From Escarpia spicata (Eukaryota; Annelida; Polychaeta; Sabellida; Siboglinidae), in NCBI GenBank assembly GCA_963995525.1, contig OZ023217.1, positions 28,459,819-28,523,818 on the forward strand: a stretch of DNA of 64,000 bases, given 5' to 3'. Positions within the stretch are counted from its first letter, which is position 1; each line of letters opens with the position of its first letter. This document shows positions 49,879 through 60,296 of this stretch, one piece after another. Both the position numbers and the translations under genes were made by a program. The notes below the pieces were generated by a model. It saw only the letters and a list, made by a program, of their open reading frames with translations, ran no database searches and was not told the DNA's origin.

Positions 49879-50172
49879 AATACGTAGTTTAGTGTAATAT
49901 GTCATGACATGTACTGCAGGAATACATAGTTTAGTGTAATATGTCATGACATGTACTGCAGGAATACGTAGTTTAGTGTAATATGTCATGACATGTACTG
50001 CAGGAATACATAGTTTAGTGTAATATGTCATGACATGTACTGCAGGAATACGTAGTTTAATGTAATATGTCATGACATGTACTGCAGGAATACGTAGTTT
50101 AGTGTAATATGTCGTGACATGTACTGCAGGAATACGTAGTTTAGTGTAATATGTCATGACATGTACTGCAGG
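49879..50172. repeat. Minisatellite, 42-bp unit, exactly seven copies
   Basis: AATACGTAGTTTAGTGTAAT followed by ATGTCATGACATGTACTGCAGG is repeated seven times with only a few single-base changes. Each unit contains the palindrome ATGTCATGACAT. Because 42 is a multiple of three, the minus strand stays open as a 14-residue repeat. It looks recently expanded and is probably non-coding. Confidence 0.95.
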
Positions 50173-51628
50173 GATAAACTACACACCATTGAACTTGAAG
50201 GTGTTCAACTGGTTATGTGGTTGACATTATATAATATGAAATTGACTTCCAGTAGGAAAGTAGACTGTTTCATTTAATTTATCATTTAATGTTAGGTGAG
50301 GTATGGTCAACAAAATGTATTCTGTAGTGATCAAAGTTGAATGATACCTTTGTAGTACACCTTTGATAATAATTACACCCGGGTAGTTAATTTGTTAGAC
50401 TTAAGATTTTTTCAGTATGGAGAATACACTAATATCATCATAAAGTAGTAGTTATATGATAGTTTTTGTCTGTTATGCTACGTAGGTAACTTGGAATGAA
50501 ATTATGGAAATATTGTCGTCTTTATAGTAAAACTGGTAATCATTTTACGTGTGGTAACAATTTTAAAAACAATCTATTTGATGCATTTTTTCTAGAACAA
50601 ATACATTTAAATATTTTTTGTTTTTCAAGATAAACTTGCAGCTAATGTTGCTTGAATACAATCCCTTTTAAAAGTATTGAGCAGAGGGTGTTTTCCCAGG
50701 TGCTGCTTTGGTATTTTACAGTGCTGTCACCTGGCGAGCAATGATAGTCACAATATGTTTCTATATAAGCCAGTTGGTGGCGCTACTAAACCATCTGTTG
50801 ACACTGGTGGTCACTTTCTGATGAACATACTACCTGTATTAAGGTGTATTATTGGATAGCCGTCTTTGTTAAATGCAGTATTCTAGTCTTTAATATACTA
50901 ACTGATAAATGTATAGATAGGATTACCAGTTTAAGTTTTCGTTCATAATGTGATTAAGTTACCTGTTGCATGGAAACATTTGATAACAGGTTTTGTTAAA
51001 ATTACAAGTCATTGTGTGTTCATGTAACTAATGATAAATTGGGTTTTTGCCAAAAATATTTAAAAAAAATTATATATTCAATAGTTTGTGCAATGATTTC
51101 CCTAAAAATTAATAACAAAGTTGTACAAACAAGTTAACTTGTCTTTGTGGATACTACATGGTCCAATTTGTCATGACATGCTACAAAAGTTAAACAATTG
51201 AGAACATTGTATTGAGGGAGCCATTTTTTGTCCTGTTTGTAAAAATAAATTTAGATGCAACCTTTGTAACTTGGGATCTGTGTAGTCTTCATGTCAAATA
51301 CTTCCCCCTAATTTATACATGCCTTATTCGTGAATGGAGCATTCTAATTCAATTTAAATTAGCACTGTTTCATTATGCAATAATATCCTGCCCATTGTTT
51401 CCCCAGTGTTGGTCACAGTGTTGGTGGATGAGATGTGAGAATGTCACGAATGAGAGAGAAAGTACAGACTAATATGTTACATTTAATACTTTGATGAACA
51501 GTATGTAGTGGCATAGCCTCCTCAGCTCAAATCTATATCTGCTGAACAACAAGTGTAGAAACACTTTGGGTGCTGCTTATTGCAAGATGAGGAATGGTGC
51601 ACTGTGTGGGGGACAGTGTGTAGAACTT
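50173..51628. other. AT-rich intronic stretch, nothing recognised
   Basis: No exon, RNA gene or repeat family was seen. Confidence 0.4.
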
Positions 51629-51868
51629 CACATTTGTCACTCGTTTCCATTGGAATGTTTCTAGGACTCCTTGGACAATTTGTCAACATTACATTTGTCA
51701 TTGGTTTCCATTAGAGTGTTTCCAGGACTCCTTGAACAATTTGTAAACTTTACATTTCTCACTGGTAGCCATTACAGTGTTTCTAGGATTCTTTGGACAA
51801 TTGGTCAACTCTACATTTGTAACTAGTGGTCATTACAGCATTTCCAGGACACCTTGGACAAGTTGTTT
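51629..51868. repeat. Degenerate minisatellite, about 64-bp unit, four copies
   Basis: Each unit reads ACATTTGTCACT...TTCCATT...GTGTTTCTAGGACTCCTTGG then ACAATTTGTCAAC, with several substitutions per copy. Confidence 0.85.
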
Positions 51869-52484
51869 TAATTTATTTCAAAATTTCACATTAAATTTCA
51901 ATTATTGCATAAACTGGTATAATAAGGTAAATTTGTGAAAATGACATACTCCTTTTCCAGAAAATCACCTAAACCTGATGTGCCTTATTTCTAACCTAGC
52001 CAGGTGACTGTTTGTGAAATGTCATCCTAGCCTGGTGACTGATTGTGAAATGTCATTACGTTCAGCCTAATATTTGCAATGTTCACCCCTGAGTGATCAG
52101 CAGCTGTCCGTTGTCATCAATTTAAAGATCTAATTCAGTAGTACAGAACCCATTAACTTTACTCCCTTGTCATGCCAAATTGACCTAAATAAATTCACAC
52201 ATCAGAAGCAATTATAATAGATACTCTTTATGGATGATGGTGGAACAGTCAGATAGGTGGCTGTGCAGCAATACCCTCCTTTGTTCTGCAACAAAGACTC
52301 ACAGATCCCCAGTCTGTGAAGCTGTTTATTAGGGCACTAATGAATATTAACTAAGTGAATTACTGATGTATGAGATGTGTGCTTGCACCCATGAGAGCTG
52401 GCCACTGTGCCAGTGTAGACCTAGCTCCAGGCCCTTTACCTGTTGTCCCACCATTTAGTAGTCAGCTATTTGTGTGCCTGCTCC

Positions 52485-53204
52485 CTGTGAGGTATAAATA
52501 ACCCCCAGTGATGTCACTGCGCATCATTACAGCATGTGTGTGCAGGCGCTAGGCATATTATGTGTTATTGCTAACATTGCTTACACGTGTGGCATCCTCA
52601 TTGCCTTCTACAATTGCTCTTTCCCTCACCTGTGTCAGTTCAACATCTTATGCCAGTCTGGCTAACTCACAACTGCAAGTAAATGACCTCTATGGAGTTT
52701 CTACAGATGGATTATGGATGGTAGTGGATTTTACAGCCCAACTGTATAGGATGTGTGTATAATTAGCAGCTGTGTATACAGACAGATTCCTGGTGCATCC
52801 TCTGGAGGAGACAGGAAGTGGTGGATCAGATGAACCGCAGGCATACATGGATTATGTTGTGAAAGCATCTCTATCTATTGGTTCACTTGTACTGCCATCG
52901 TTTTCACCTACATTTGTCACCTATGAGAATACACAGAGGATTTTGTTTATTGCATTTTTTACTGTCTTCACTGAGGAGTTAGATCTTTAAAAAGGTTGCC
53001 TACTTTTGCCTGGATTGCTGTGACCTGCTTGATAGATACAAAGTGATTAGACAGGATTCAATGAGATTGCTACATTTCTGATACGCAGCAGAAGCTATTG
53101 CCAGAAAACGAGTGATATCAGCATGGAACGTTGTATCACTTTGTGCTGTCTAGAATATTCAGGAAATGTATATTTCTGTGAATTTGTGTGCTAAGTAAGA
53201 ACAC
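52485..53204 (+). promoter_or_regulatory. TATA-box promoter and leader of alternative exon 6a
   Basis: TATAAATA lies at 52493-52500. A CRE-like TGATGTCA is at 52509-52516, and an initiator-like TCATTAC about 31 bp downstream of the TATA box. About 680 bases separate this from the coding start at 53205. They contain several upstream ATGs, so part may be removed by splicing or the true start may be nearer. The transcription start is not proven. Confidence 0.45.
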
Positions 53205-53298
53205 ATGGCAAAGTGGGGCCGGGCAAGCACAAAGCAGAAGCTGGATAAACCAGGACATTGTAGGAGAAACTCATTGCCTGGTGCCATCTCAAAGCTTG
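53205..53298 (+). CDS. Alternative first exon 6a, PDZ-less isoform start
   Basis: ATG at 53205 (G at +4) follows an in-frame TAA three codons upstream. It opens 31 codons plus one base, ending at donor CTTG|GTGAGT. It encodes MAKWGRASTKQKLDKPGHCR then RNSLPGAISKL. The basic, Ser-containing peptide with RRNSLPG looks like a PKA/14-3-3 site and matches the style of the other first exons. The one-base remainder equals that of exon 5, so it can feed whatever exon follows exon 5 and give a protein without the PDZ domain. It could also belong to an unrelated nested gene. The exon is short, so codon evidence is limited. Confidence 0.52.
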
Positions 53299-54880
53299 GT
53301 GAGTACTGACACCCACTGGCCATACACTGTTCTGACTGCCTTATAAAAGAGAACAAAACATTCATATTAAATGCTGTCAGTTTCATGTAGTGTCATACAT
53401 TAATTTTTGAGGTAATCCTTAACAATGTTTTTCTTTAGTCTTTACCAAAAATAATTTGCACACATGACAAATTTATTGTAGAATACAAAGATTTCGATAG
53501 AAAATCTAAGTAAGAAATCCTGAAATGAAACATTAAGAAATAAACAAATGTTTGATTGACTTCTATAAATGATGACATACCTACCTGCGTATAAACACAC
53601 TCTCATATTGACACGCACATTCATACCTGCGTGTCTGTGCATGTGTCATTGCTCTTAGTGCTTGTCATAAATCTGCTGACACACCTTGTCATCTGACTGA
53701 GAGGTCTGACAATAAATAGTTTCACTGCAGTCCTGAGTGTGCCAAAGCTGTCAGCAGCAGGAAACTACTTTAGGACAATCAATATATGTGTTTTAACATG
53801 CAGCATGTTTGGCTATGTATTACCTTTTGGTGCTAAGTAAACCCAGGGGTAGTCACACCAGTTTGCAAAGTTGAAAAATACATAAAGCATTACATGGGGA
53901 GGTTTGGTCATCACCACATATTGCAGACAAAATAAATTGCTACATTGGTGGCACATAGCAAGTGAAACCTATAGTAATTCAGACTTATGCTAATAGCAAT
54001 GTTGGATTGTAAAAATCAAAAGTCCCATATCACGTATTGGAGGAGGAGAGGGATTGAACCAATGCTAAACACATCACATTTTTGATTTTGCAAACTTATG
54101 ACACCATCCCTTAAACAATGACAAATACATACTACATAAATATGTACTAGGTACACCAAATCAGATTCAGTGATAATGCCTGTGCATATCCACTCCCGTT
54201 GCTTTATGTTGTGTATCATTGTTCATGATAACCTGGAAAGAAAATGTTGGGAGTTCTCTAATGTTCCCAGATGTGAAGGACCATACATATATATATCACC
54301 ATGTTTTCTGTAGCTGGATATTCAGGTAGTCTGGGAAAAGGCAGCAGGTTTACATCTTGTCTCTAGTCTCTGTATGTTTTGTGTATACAGTAGCAGTTTC
54401 ACTGTAGAATGTAACTTAGTAGCCATTTTGTGATGTGAATGAGGTTAGATTATAATAGGTGAGACATGTGTAGCCCCCACAATACCCACTTAGCAGTATT
54501 GTATGCATATATATATCAAATGCTCTTCATTTTTATTGGAATTTATGCAACAAGAGGTTAATGAATAATCTAGCAGTTGACCAAAATACTACCCACATTC
54601 AGATTAAAGAACTCATATTGTTATTTATTCTATTACTGAAGTTACAGAAGTATTGTGAATTCCTAAAATAGACTACGCTCTCATCATTTGTAGACTAAAC
54701 CAGCCAGATTCCAGAATCCTGACATGACTTACACTTTCAAATATTAACATCCACCCACTAGATATTCATGTCTGTAGATAGCTAATTCCCAACAGTCCTC
54801 AAAGCTGTCTGTTGTCCTGTTAGTTGGCTGTGCATCATCCTCATGATGCAACAAAGCTGCCAAGAAGTTACCACTTAACA
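53299..54880. other. Intronic stretch, nothing recognised
   Basis: No exon or repeat family was seen. Short AT runs occur near 54285 and 54505. Confidence 0.4.
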
Positions 54881-54884
54881 CAAG

Positions 54885-55205
54885 AATTACAGTCACCAGC
54901 AATCACCCACTCTAATCTGGGTTCGAATCCTGTGTAGCGGTATCGAACCTTGGGCAAGTTTGTTTACTCTACATTGCTTCAGTTCACTCAGCTGTATGAA
55001 AGAGTACCTGTCTATAAACAGTGGTGGATTTTTGTGTACGAATAGTCTTCATGCATTAATTGCAGCATAGCTGAATGCTTCCTAGAGAAGTCAAGATGGT
55101 GTTAGATTGAAAGGTTTCCAGGGAGTAAAGTGTAAAGTGTTTTGAGCAGTCCTGAGGACTGGTTACTGTGCTATATAAGAACTTACCTTTATTTACCTTT
55201 ACACA
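54885..55205 (+). mobile_element. tRNA-derived SINE, copy 1
   Basis: A B-box-like GGGTTCGAATCC lies near 54919. The body shares with copy 2 the words CTTGGGCAAGTT/CTTGGGTAAGTT, TGCAGCATAGCTGAATGCTT, AAAGTGTTTTGAGCAGTCCT with GAGGACTGG, and CTATATAAGAAC. It ends in a TTTACCTTTATTTACC-type tail. The A box is not clear. AGTCCTGAGGACT near the tail is an inverted repeat kept in both copies. Confidence 0.75.
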
Positions 55206-55737
55206 GCCGCAGTGATGCACTCTAGGTGTCTGGCTATCTTTGCCATCCCTAGTTGGGTCGAGTGAGTTTGTGTCAAGACCTGGTAGATGACAGCACTGTT
55301 TTACAGACACGCTTATCACTCTAAGAAAGTTCCAACTAATACTGTTGCCAACTTGCCATCATGTTGATCTTTCAACCATACTGCTGCTGAGCAAAACACC
55401 AAGATGTCAGAAAAAACAGTTAACAGTTTATCAAAAGTACTCTACCTATGACTTTGTTATGGGAAACAGAATTATGTGTTAAACAAATTACAAAATTGTA
55501 CGTTTAAAATGGTATGTAACTCAAGTGCAAGTACTTACAAGTTACATGATATTATATCTACTTACCGGTAGTGTTATTTGCAGGCTAATTAATTATGAAA
55601 AACAGAACAGAAACAATGATCTGTAATTCTCCGTATAGCTGTCATTAGCTGAGGTAAATTTACTTATATTTTAATTAGGTATTAAAATATAACCTTGGAG
55701 CATTGTAAGTCTATCTCCAACACACATTCACAAACAC

Positions 55738-55806
55738 ATGCATGCATGCAGCACACACACACACGCACACATACACGCATGCACACACACATATACACAC
55801 ACACAC
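55738..55806. repeat. (CA)n-rich alternating microsatellite
   Basis: CATGCATGCATGCAGCACAC leads into ACACACGCACACATACACGC and further CA repeats. It is an alternating purine-pyrimidine tract like 25933-25986 on the other strand. Confidence 0.9.
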
Positions 55807-57540
55807 TGCAATGTTGCATTTGTACACAACTACCTCCCTTCACAGGTGGTAGACGTGTCTGCATTATATACAGTAGCATACTGACATTACACCTGAAATC
55901 ACCTGTTTTATGTTTCCTGCATTCACTAGAACTGTGTCTGTCAAATTAAATCATTTCCAGCACCTACTTCCTGGGACATATGTTCAGTCACAGTTGCTTT
56001 CATAGCTTTGACAGCTTGGGAATCAAATCGTGGTGTTGGCAGTAGAGCCGTGCACAGTGACCGTATTGTAATAATGAAATTACCATAAAAAGATATCCAA
56101 TGATAGACGTTTTTTAAGCTCTCGCTAATCCTTTTTTGTCGTGGAAGTGTAGTGAACTGCAAAAGATTGTAAAACATAAACTACCATAGTCAGATGTTGT
56201 TGTACGCAAGTACCATGTAGGTACAAGCTAAGTGTACAGTTCTTTTAATGAATTTAATTAAAATGTGATGTATATTTCAGTCAAATTGGCGGTGTTTTTG
56301 TACTGGTTATGCATACCAATTTTCATGGTTAATACCTGGAACTACGCCTCTAAGCTGAGGACAGTTTACAAATATCCAAGACAGACATGTACCCCAGCAG
56401 TGGCTACAAGAACATATTATTGACAATACGAACCTATCAAATAGAAAGTACAAATATGGCTGTATCAGTACCAAAAAAAGACAGCAAATTAATATATTTG
56501 AGCAAATTTGTATTCAGTATAATTGTTGTCTCATCATATAAATGACAATTCTTATTTCACCAAATTCTTTGTAGAAATATTTTGATTTCGCCTGTGACAT
56601 TAAAACAGATACAGAACAGGAATCCAGAAGACATTGTGAATTCTGTCAGTTGTCGCGTGTGGAAGAGTTTTCACTTCAGGCATGTAATAATAATAATAAA
56701 AACTGATTTCTGATAATCCTTATATAATTGACATTGTATCTTCCTAAGGATTGTGAATATTTAAAACATAAATTTACTGATAAATATAAATCAACTTTGT
56801 AGTGTATAATTACATCTTATAAGATTTATTGTAAAGATATATTAAGACAATGGATTTAAAAAGTTATATAAAATGCTCAGCTCAGTGAAGTAAGACAGGA
56901 TATTGGTAAATACAGAGCACATGTGTGAGTGAGCACAGAAGGTAGCAGCCCAGAAGGAATTCTTGTGGCACCTCTTTGATGTTGGTTAACCTAGACTCTG
57001 TGGTAATGACGACCAGACTCCTTGTTGATGATATCCTTCGTTGTAGAAATTGAGGCGCCCAAGTAGATCTAGAGTGTCTACTTCCATTCCCAGCTCTCAC
57101 TTCTGGCGTGATTCTGAGTCTAAGTCGATCAATGATTCCTGTGGCTGAAACTTGTGTGTAGTGGGCAGTAATTGATGATACAATAATATGTACTCCCCTG
57201 CTGTCATAATCCACCAAATGTCACATTTCACATGTTGCACTACAAGCGTTTGAAGTTATGGTTTGTTGATTGGCTTAATGTTTTATTTATTTTATATTTT
57301 TGCACTATTTAGTCAATCTGATACAGCTCTTTCTTGTGGCTGTATTACATGCCAGTCTGAAGATTCCATCCATCAGTGTTTTTACCAAATATAGTTCTAG
57401 CTATGAAAAATATATTAATTGTCCTTTAGTTTAAAATGTTATTATCTCTGTAATTTTTTTTTAAATCACAACATTCTGCCTACATTCTGAAAAATGTGAT
57501 TGTTAGTGTTAAATGACTCACAAATGAGTGTTAAACACTT
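55807..57540. other. Intronic stretch with a minus-strand open patch
   Basis: The minus strand at 56882-57217 stays open about 110 codons at slightly raised GC, and a second minus frame there also reads protein-like for about 35 residues. No family or splice support was seen. The rest is AT-rich and blank. Confidence 0.35.
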
Positions 57541-57544
57541 ACCC

Positions 57545-58075
57545 AGCCTCTTTGCTCCCACTGGAGCATAAGGTGTCAACAAATTTCCTCCAGGCAGCTC
57601 GGTGTTGGGCGAGCTAGCTCAGTTCTTGCCAGTTCTTCCCTGCCAGCTTCATTTCTTCTTCTATCGTTCTTCTCCAGGTGCCCAGTGGTCTGCCATTTTT
57701 CCCGTTTTCCAGGTGGTGTCCATTTTAGAGCGGCACGTTGTAGGCTGTTTCTGTCCATGGGAAGAACATGGCCAAGCCATCTCCACCTCCTTCATTTCAT
57801 TTCATCAACGATGTTGTTGATGTTTGTGCGTTCTGAGATGCTCTTGTTTGTTACATGCTGCTCCCAAAGTATTCTCAGGATTCGTCTGAAACACCTTCCT
57901 TCAAAACCTCCCAGTCGGCTCTCAATCTGCTTATTGGTTCTCCACGTTTCTGATGTGTATAGTAGTACTGAGCAGACGTTTGATCTGTATATTTTCAGCT
58001 TTGTCTTGGTGTGCAAGGTAGTGGATCTCCAGATGTTGGTGAGTTTGTAGAAGGCTTGTGCTACCATACCAAGTA
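57545..58075 (-). mobile_element. LINE 3' end, broken, minus strand
   Basis: The minus strand reads AFYKLTNIWRSTTLHTKTKL, then YRSNVCSVLLYTSETWRTNK, GRCFRRILRILWEQHVTN and, after a frame change, MDRNSLQRAALKWTPPGKRE. It closes with a Trp/Arg-rich tail and a conserved end near CxxAAWRKFVDTLMLQ. These are the post-RT phrases (LLYGSExW, RRILRI.W, ALxWTPxGKR) of a widespread non-LTR retrotransposon clade. It is 5'-truncated and dead. Confidence 0.88.
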
Positions 58076-58794
58076 GGGTTAAACACTACATCGCATAAAT
58101 GATAAAAACAATATATTGTCACGTGCCTTTTGGTCAGTTATGACAGCATATGGACAGTGGTCATCGTTGGTGGTCAGCGAGGTTATGTTGTGTAATTTAT
58201 GTATGGCTACAATGCATTAGTGCAAGCCAGAGTTACCATGACCAGTGACTGGGGTGGACTTGAAACAGTCCGAGACTGTCCAGATTTACTGTGCTGAGTG
58301 CTATCACAGCAGCCAGTGTGTTTACAGTATACTAATGGCATCAATATTAAACCTTTCAGTCAACACTGCTCTTTGGATTATAACAGCAGCCATTTATATG
58401 AAGTTAGTTGCGGAACAATGCTAATTGCAGTGTGGTGAATTAACAAAGTAATCCATTGCAGTGGCATGTGATTTAGAGTAGGGCTTATTGTTGAAAGCCC
58501 ACTAGCATACCTTTGAGTATTAAGTAGATTTAAAACAAATACATGTACACAGCTTGGATTCACTGAAGAAGGCTACACATCCCACTTCCATGTTGTTTGG
58601 TTTACTCTTACGAGTGCAGTAAACTAATTTAATTTAATATTTCAATGTAACTGGTATAGTTTGTAATAAAAAGAATCATGGTCAAAAAGAATACTAAAAC
58701 GTGACATGGTTACCAGCCTGTGTTGTACCTTATAGAATCCCATAGGATGATTCTGATCATAGGATCTCTGGATCTGAATAATTCTCCAGTGACC

Positions 58795-59045
58795 AGATCT
58801 TCCTCTTCAGACTCTATTAAATAATTCTGTGTTTCCTGGGCCAGTAGTTAATGGTGCCTCATAATCATAGATATGTGTTCTGGGTTGACCATAATTTACA
58901 TGCATGTTTTTAAAATGAGTTAGCCAGTCTAGCTTGTACCACTGATTGTGGGAGGCTGTTCCATGGTCCAGTGTCTCTGTGAGGAAATGCATTATTTCAT
59001 CTGTGTCTTATGTCCCGTATCCTTAGAAAGTGTAATCTCATTTCA
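58795..59045 (-). mobile_element. LINE 3' fragment, same family as 3095-3665
   Basis: The minus strand reads GPWNSLPQSVVQARLANSF and KLWSTQN, parallel to EPWNSLPDSVIQAKSINSF and FWSTQE at 3437-3540. A shifted frame preserves YDYEAPLT, matching YDYEVPLT. Frameshifts split it. Confidence 0.8.
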
Positions 59046-59216
59046 AAAGATTTGATGACAATTCACAATCATCATGCATGATTGTAAAACTTCAAAGATA
59101 TCATGTCTCAGTTGTCTATATGCTAATAAAGGTAACTGACAACAAATTAAAAAAGACATTGTTAAGGCATCAGCCTGAGATTTCATAGTGGACTTAGAGT
59201 GGTATTGAATTACAAC

Positions 59217-59465
59217 AAGTGGGGCACAGTAGCATAGTGTTAAAACATCGGATTCAGAATTGAGAGATTCTGGATTTGAATCCTCCTGTTACTTTTTTAA
59301 CCTTGGGTAAGTTCATTCATGCATGTAATTGCAGCATGGCTGAATGCTCCCCAGAGAACTGAGATGTTCAAATAAACAGGTCTGCCAGACAAGTAAAATG
59401 TAAAGCGCTTTGAGCAGTCCTAAGGACTGGAAACCATACAATATAAGAACATATCTTTACCCAGT
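59217..59465 (+). mobile_element. tRNA-derived SINE, copy 2
   Basis: The head is tRNA-like: A-box-like TAGCATAGTGTTAAAACATC near 59231 and B-box-like GGATTTGAATCC near 59271. The body then matches copy 1 at 54885, including GCAGCATGGCTGAATGCTCC and AAAGCGCTTTGAGCAGTCCT then AAGGACTGG, and it ends ATATAAGAACATATCTTTAC. Length is about 250 bp. Confidence 0.82.
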
Positions 59466-59660
59466 TATCTTGTATCTTCTCTCAGTCATATCTATGCTAA
59501 TGAATAACTGATTACACATTAGAAAATATTTTGTTATGGAGATTTCAAAATTAGATTGACTCTGCCAAACCAGGTAATAGTTTCAGTTTCAGTATCGTGC
59601 AAAGTGTTGACAGTTTTTGACTTGCCTTTAGAGTTGACTTATCAGTTGCTGTGCTAATAG

Positions 59661-60296
59661 AAGCAGACTGTGTGCAGTGGATGTTGGTGCCATTGAGAGT
59701 GTACAGCAGGTGGAAGCAGACTGTGTGCAGTGGATGTTGGTGCCATTGAGAGTGTACAGCAGGTGGAAGCAGACTGTGTGCAGTGGATGTTGGTGCCATT
59801 GAGAGTGTACAGCAGGTGGAAGCAGACTGTGTGCAGTGGATGTTGGTGCCATCGAGAGTGTACAGCAGGTGGAAGCAGACTGTGTGCAGTGGATGTTGGT
59901 GCCATCGAGAGTGTACAGCAGGTGGAAGCAGACTGTGTGCAGTGGATGTTGGTGCCATCGAGAGTGTACAGCAGGTGGAAGCAGACTGTGTGCAGTGGAT
60001 GTTGGTGCCATCGAGAGTGTACAGCAGGTGGAAGCAGACTGTGTGCAGTGGATGTTGGTGCCATCGAGAGTGTACAGTAGGTGGAAGCAGACTGTGTGCA
60101 GTGGATGTTGGTGCCATCGAGAGTGTACAGCAGGTGGAAGCAGACTGTGTGCAGTGGATGATTGTGCCATTGAGAGTGTACAGCAGGTGGAAGCAGACTG
60201 TGTGCAGTGGATGTTGGTGCCATTGAGAGTGTACAGCAGGTGGAAGCAGACTGTGTGCAGTGGATGTTGGTGCCATTGAGAGTGTACAGCAGGTAG
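59661..60296. repeat. Minisatellite, 53-bp unit, twelve copies
   Basis: AAGCAGACTGTGTGCAGTGG then ATGTTGGTGCCATTGAGAGT and GTACAGCAGGTGG repeats at exactly 53 bp, 636 bp in all, with very few differences. Since 53 is not a multiple of three, long open frames appear on both strands in several frames, but these are repeat artefacts. One copy has GATGATTGTG (about 60158) and one CAGTAGG (about 60077). CATTGAG occurs in the outer three copies on each side and CATCGAG in the middle six. Confidence 0.97.

Noticed and set aside
49864..50157. 97-codon minus-strand repeat protein
   Set aside because: It is the shadow of the 42-bp minisatellite; 42 is divisible by three.
52562..52990. Frames of 66 and 72 codons downstream of the TATA box
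   Set aside because: They are separated by a stop and end without donors; more likely leader or intronic sequence of the 53205 exon.
54900..54960. Possible tRNA gene at GGGTTCGAATCC
   Set aside because: There is only a B box. No cloverleaf could be built, and the rest matches the SINE at 59217.
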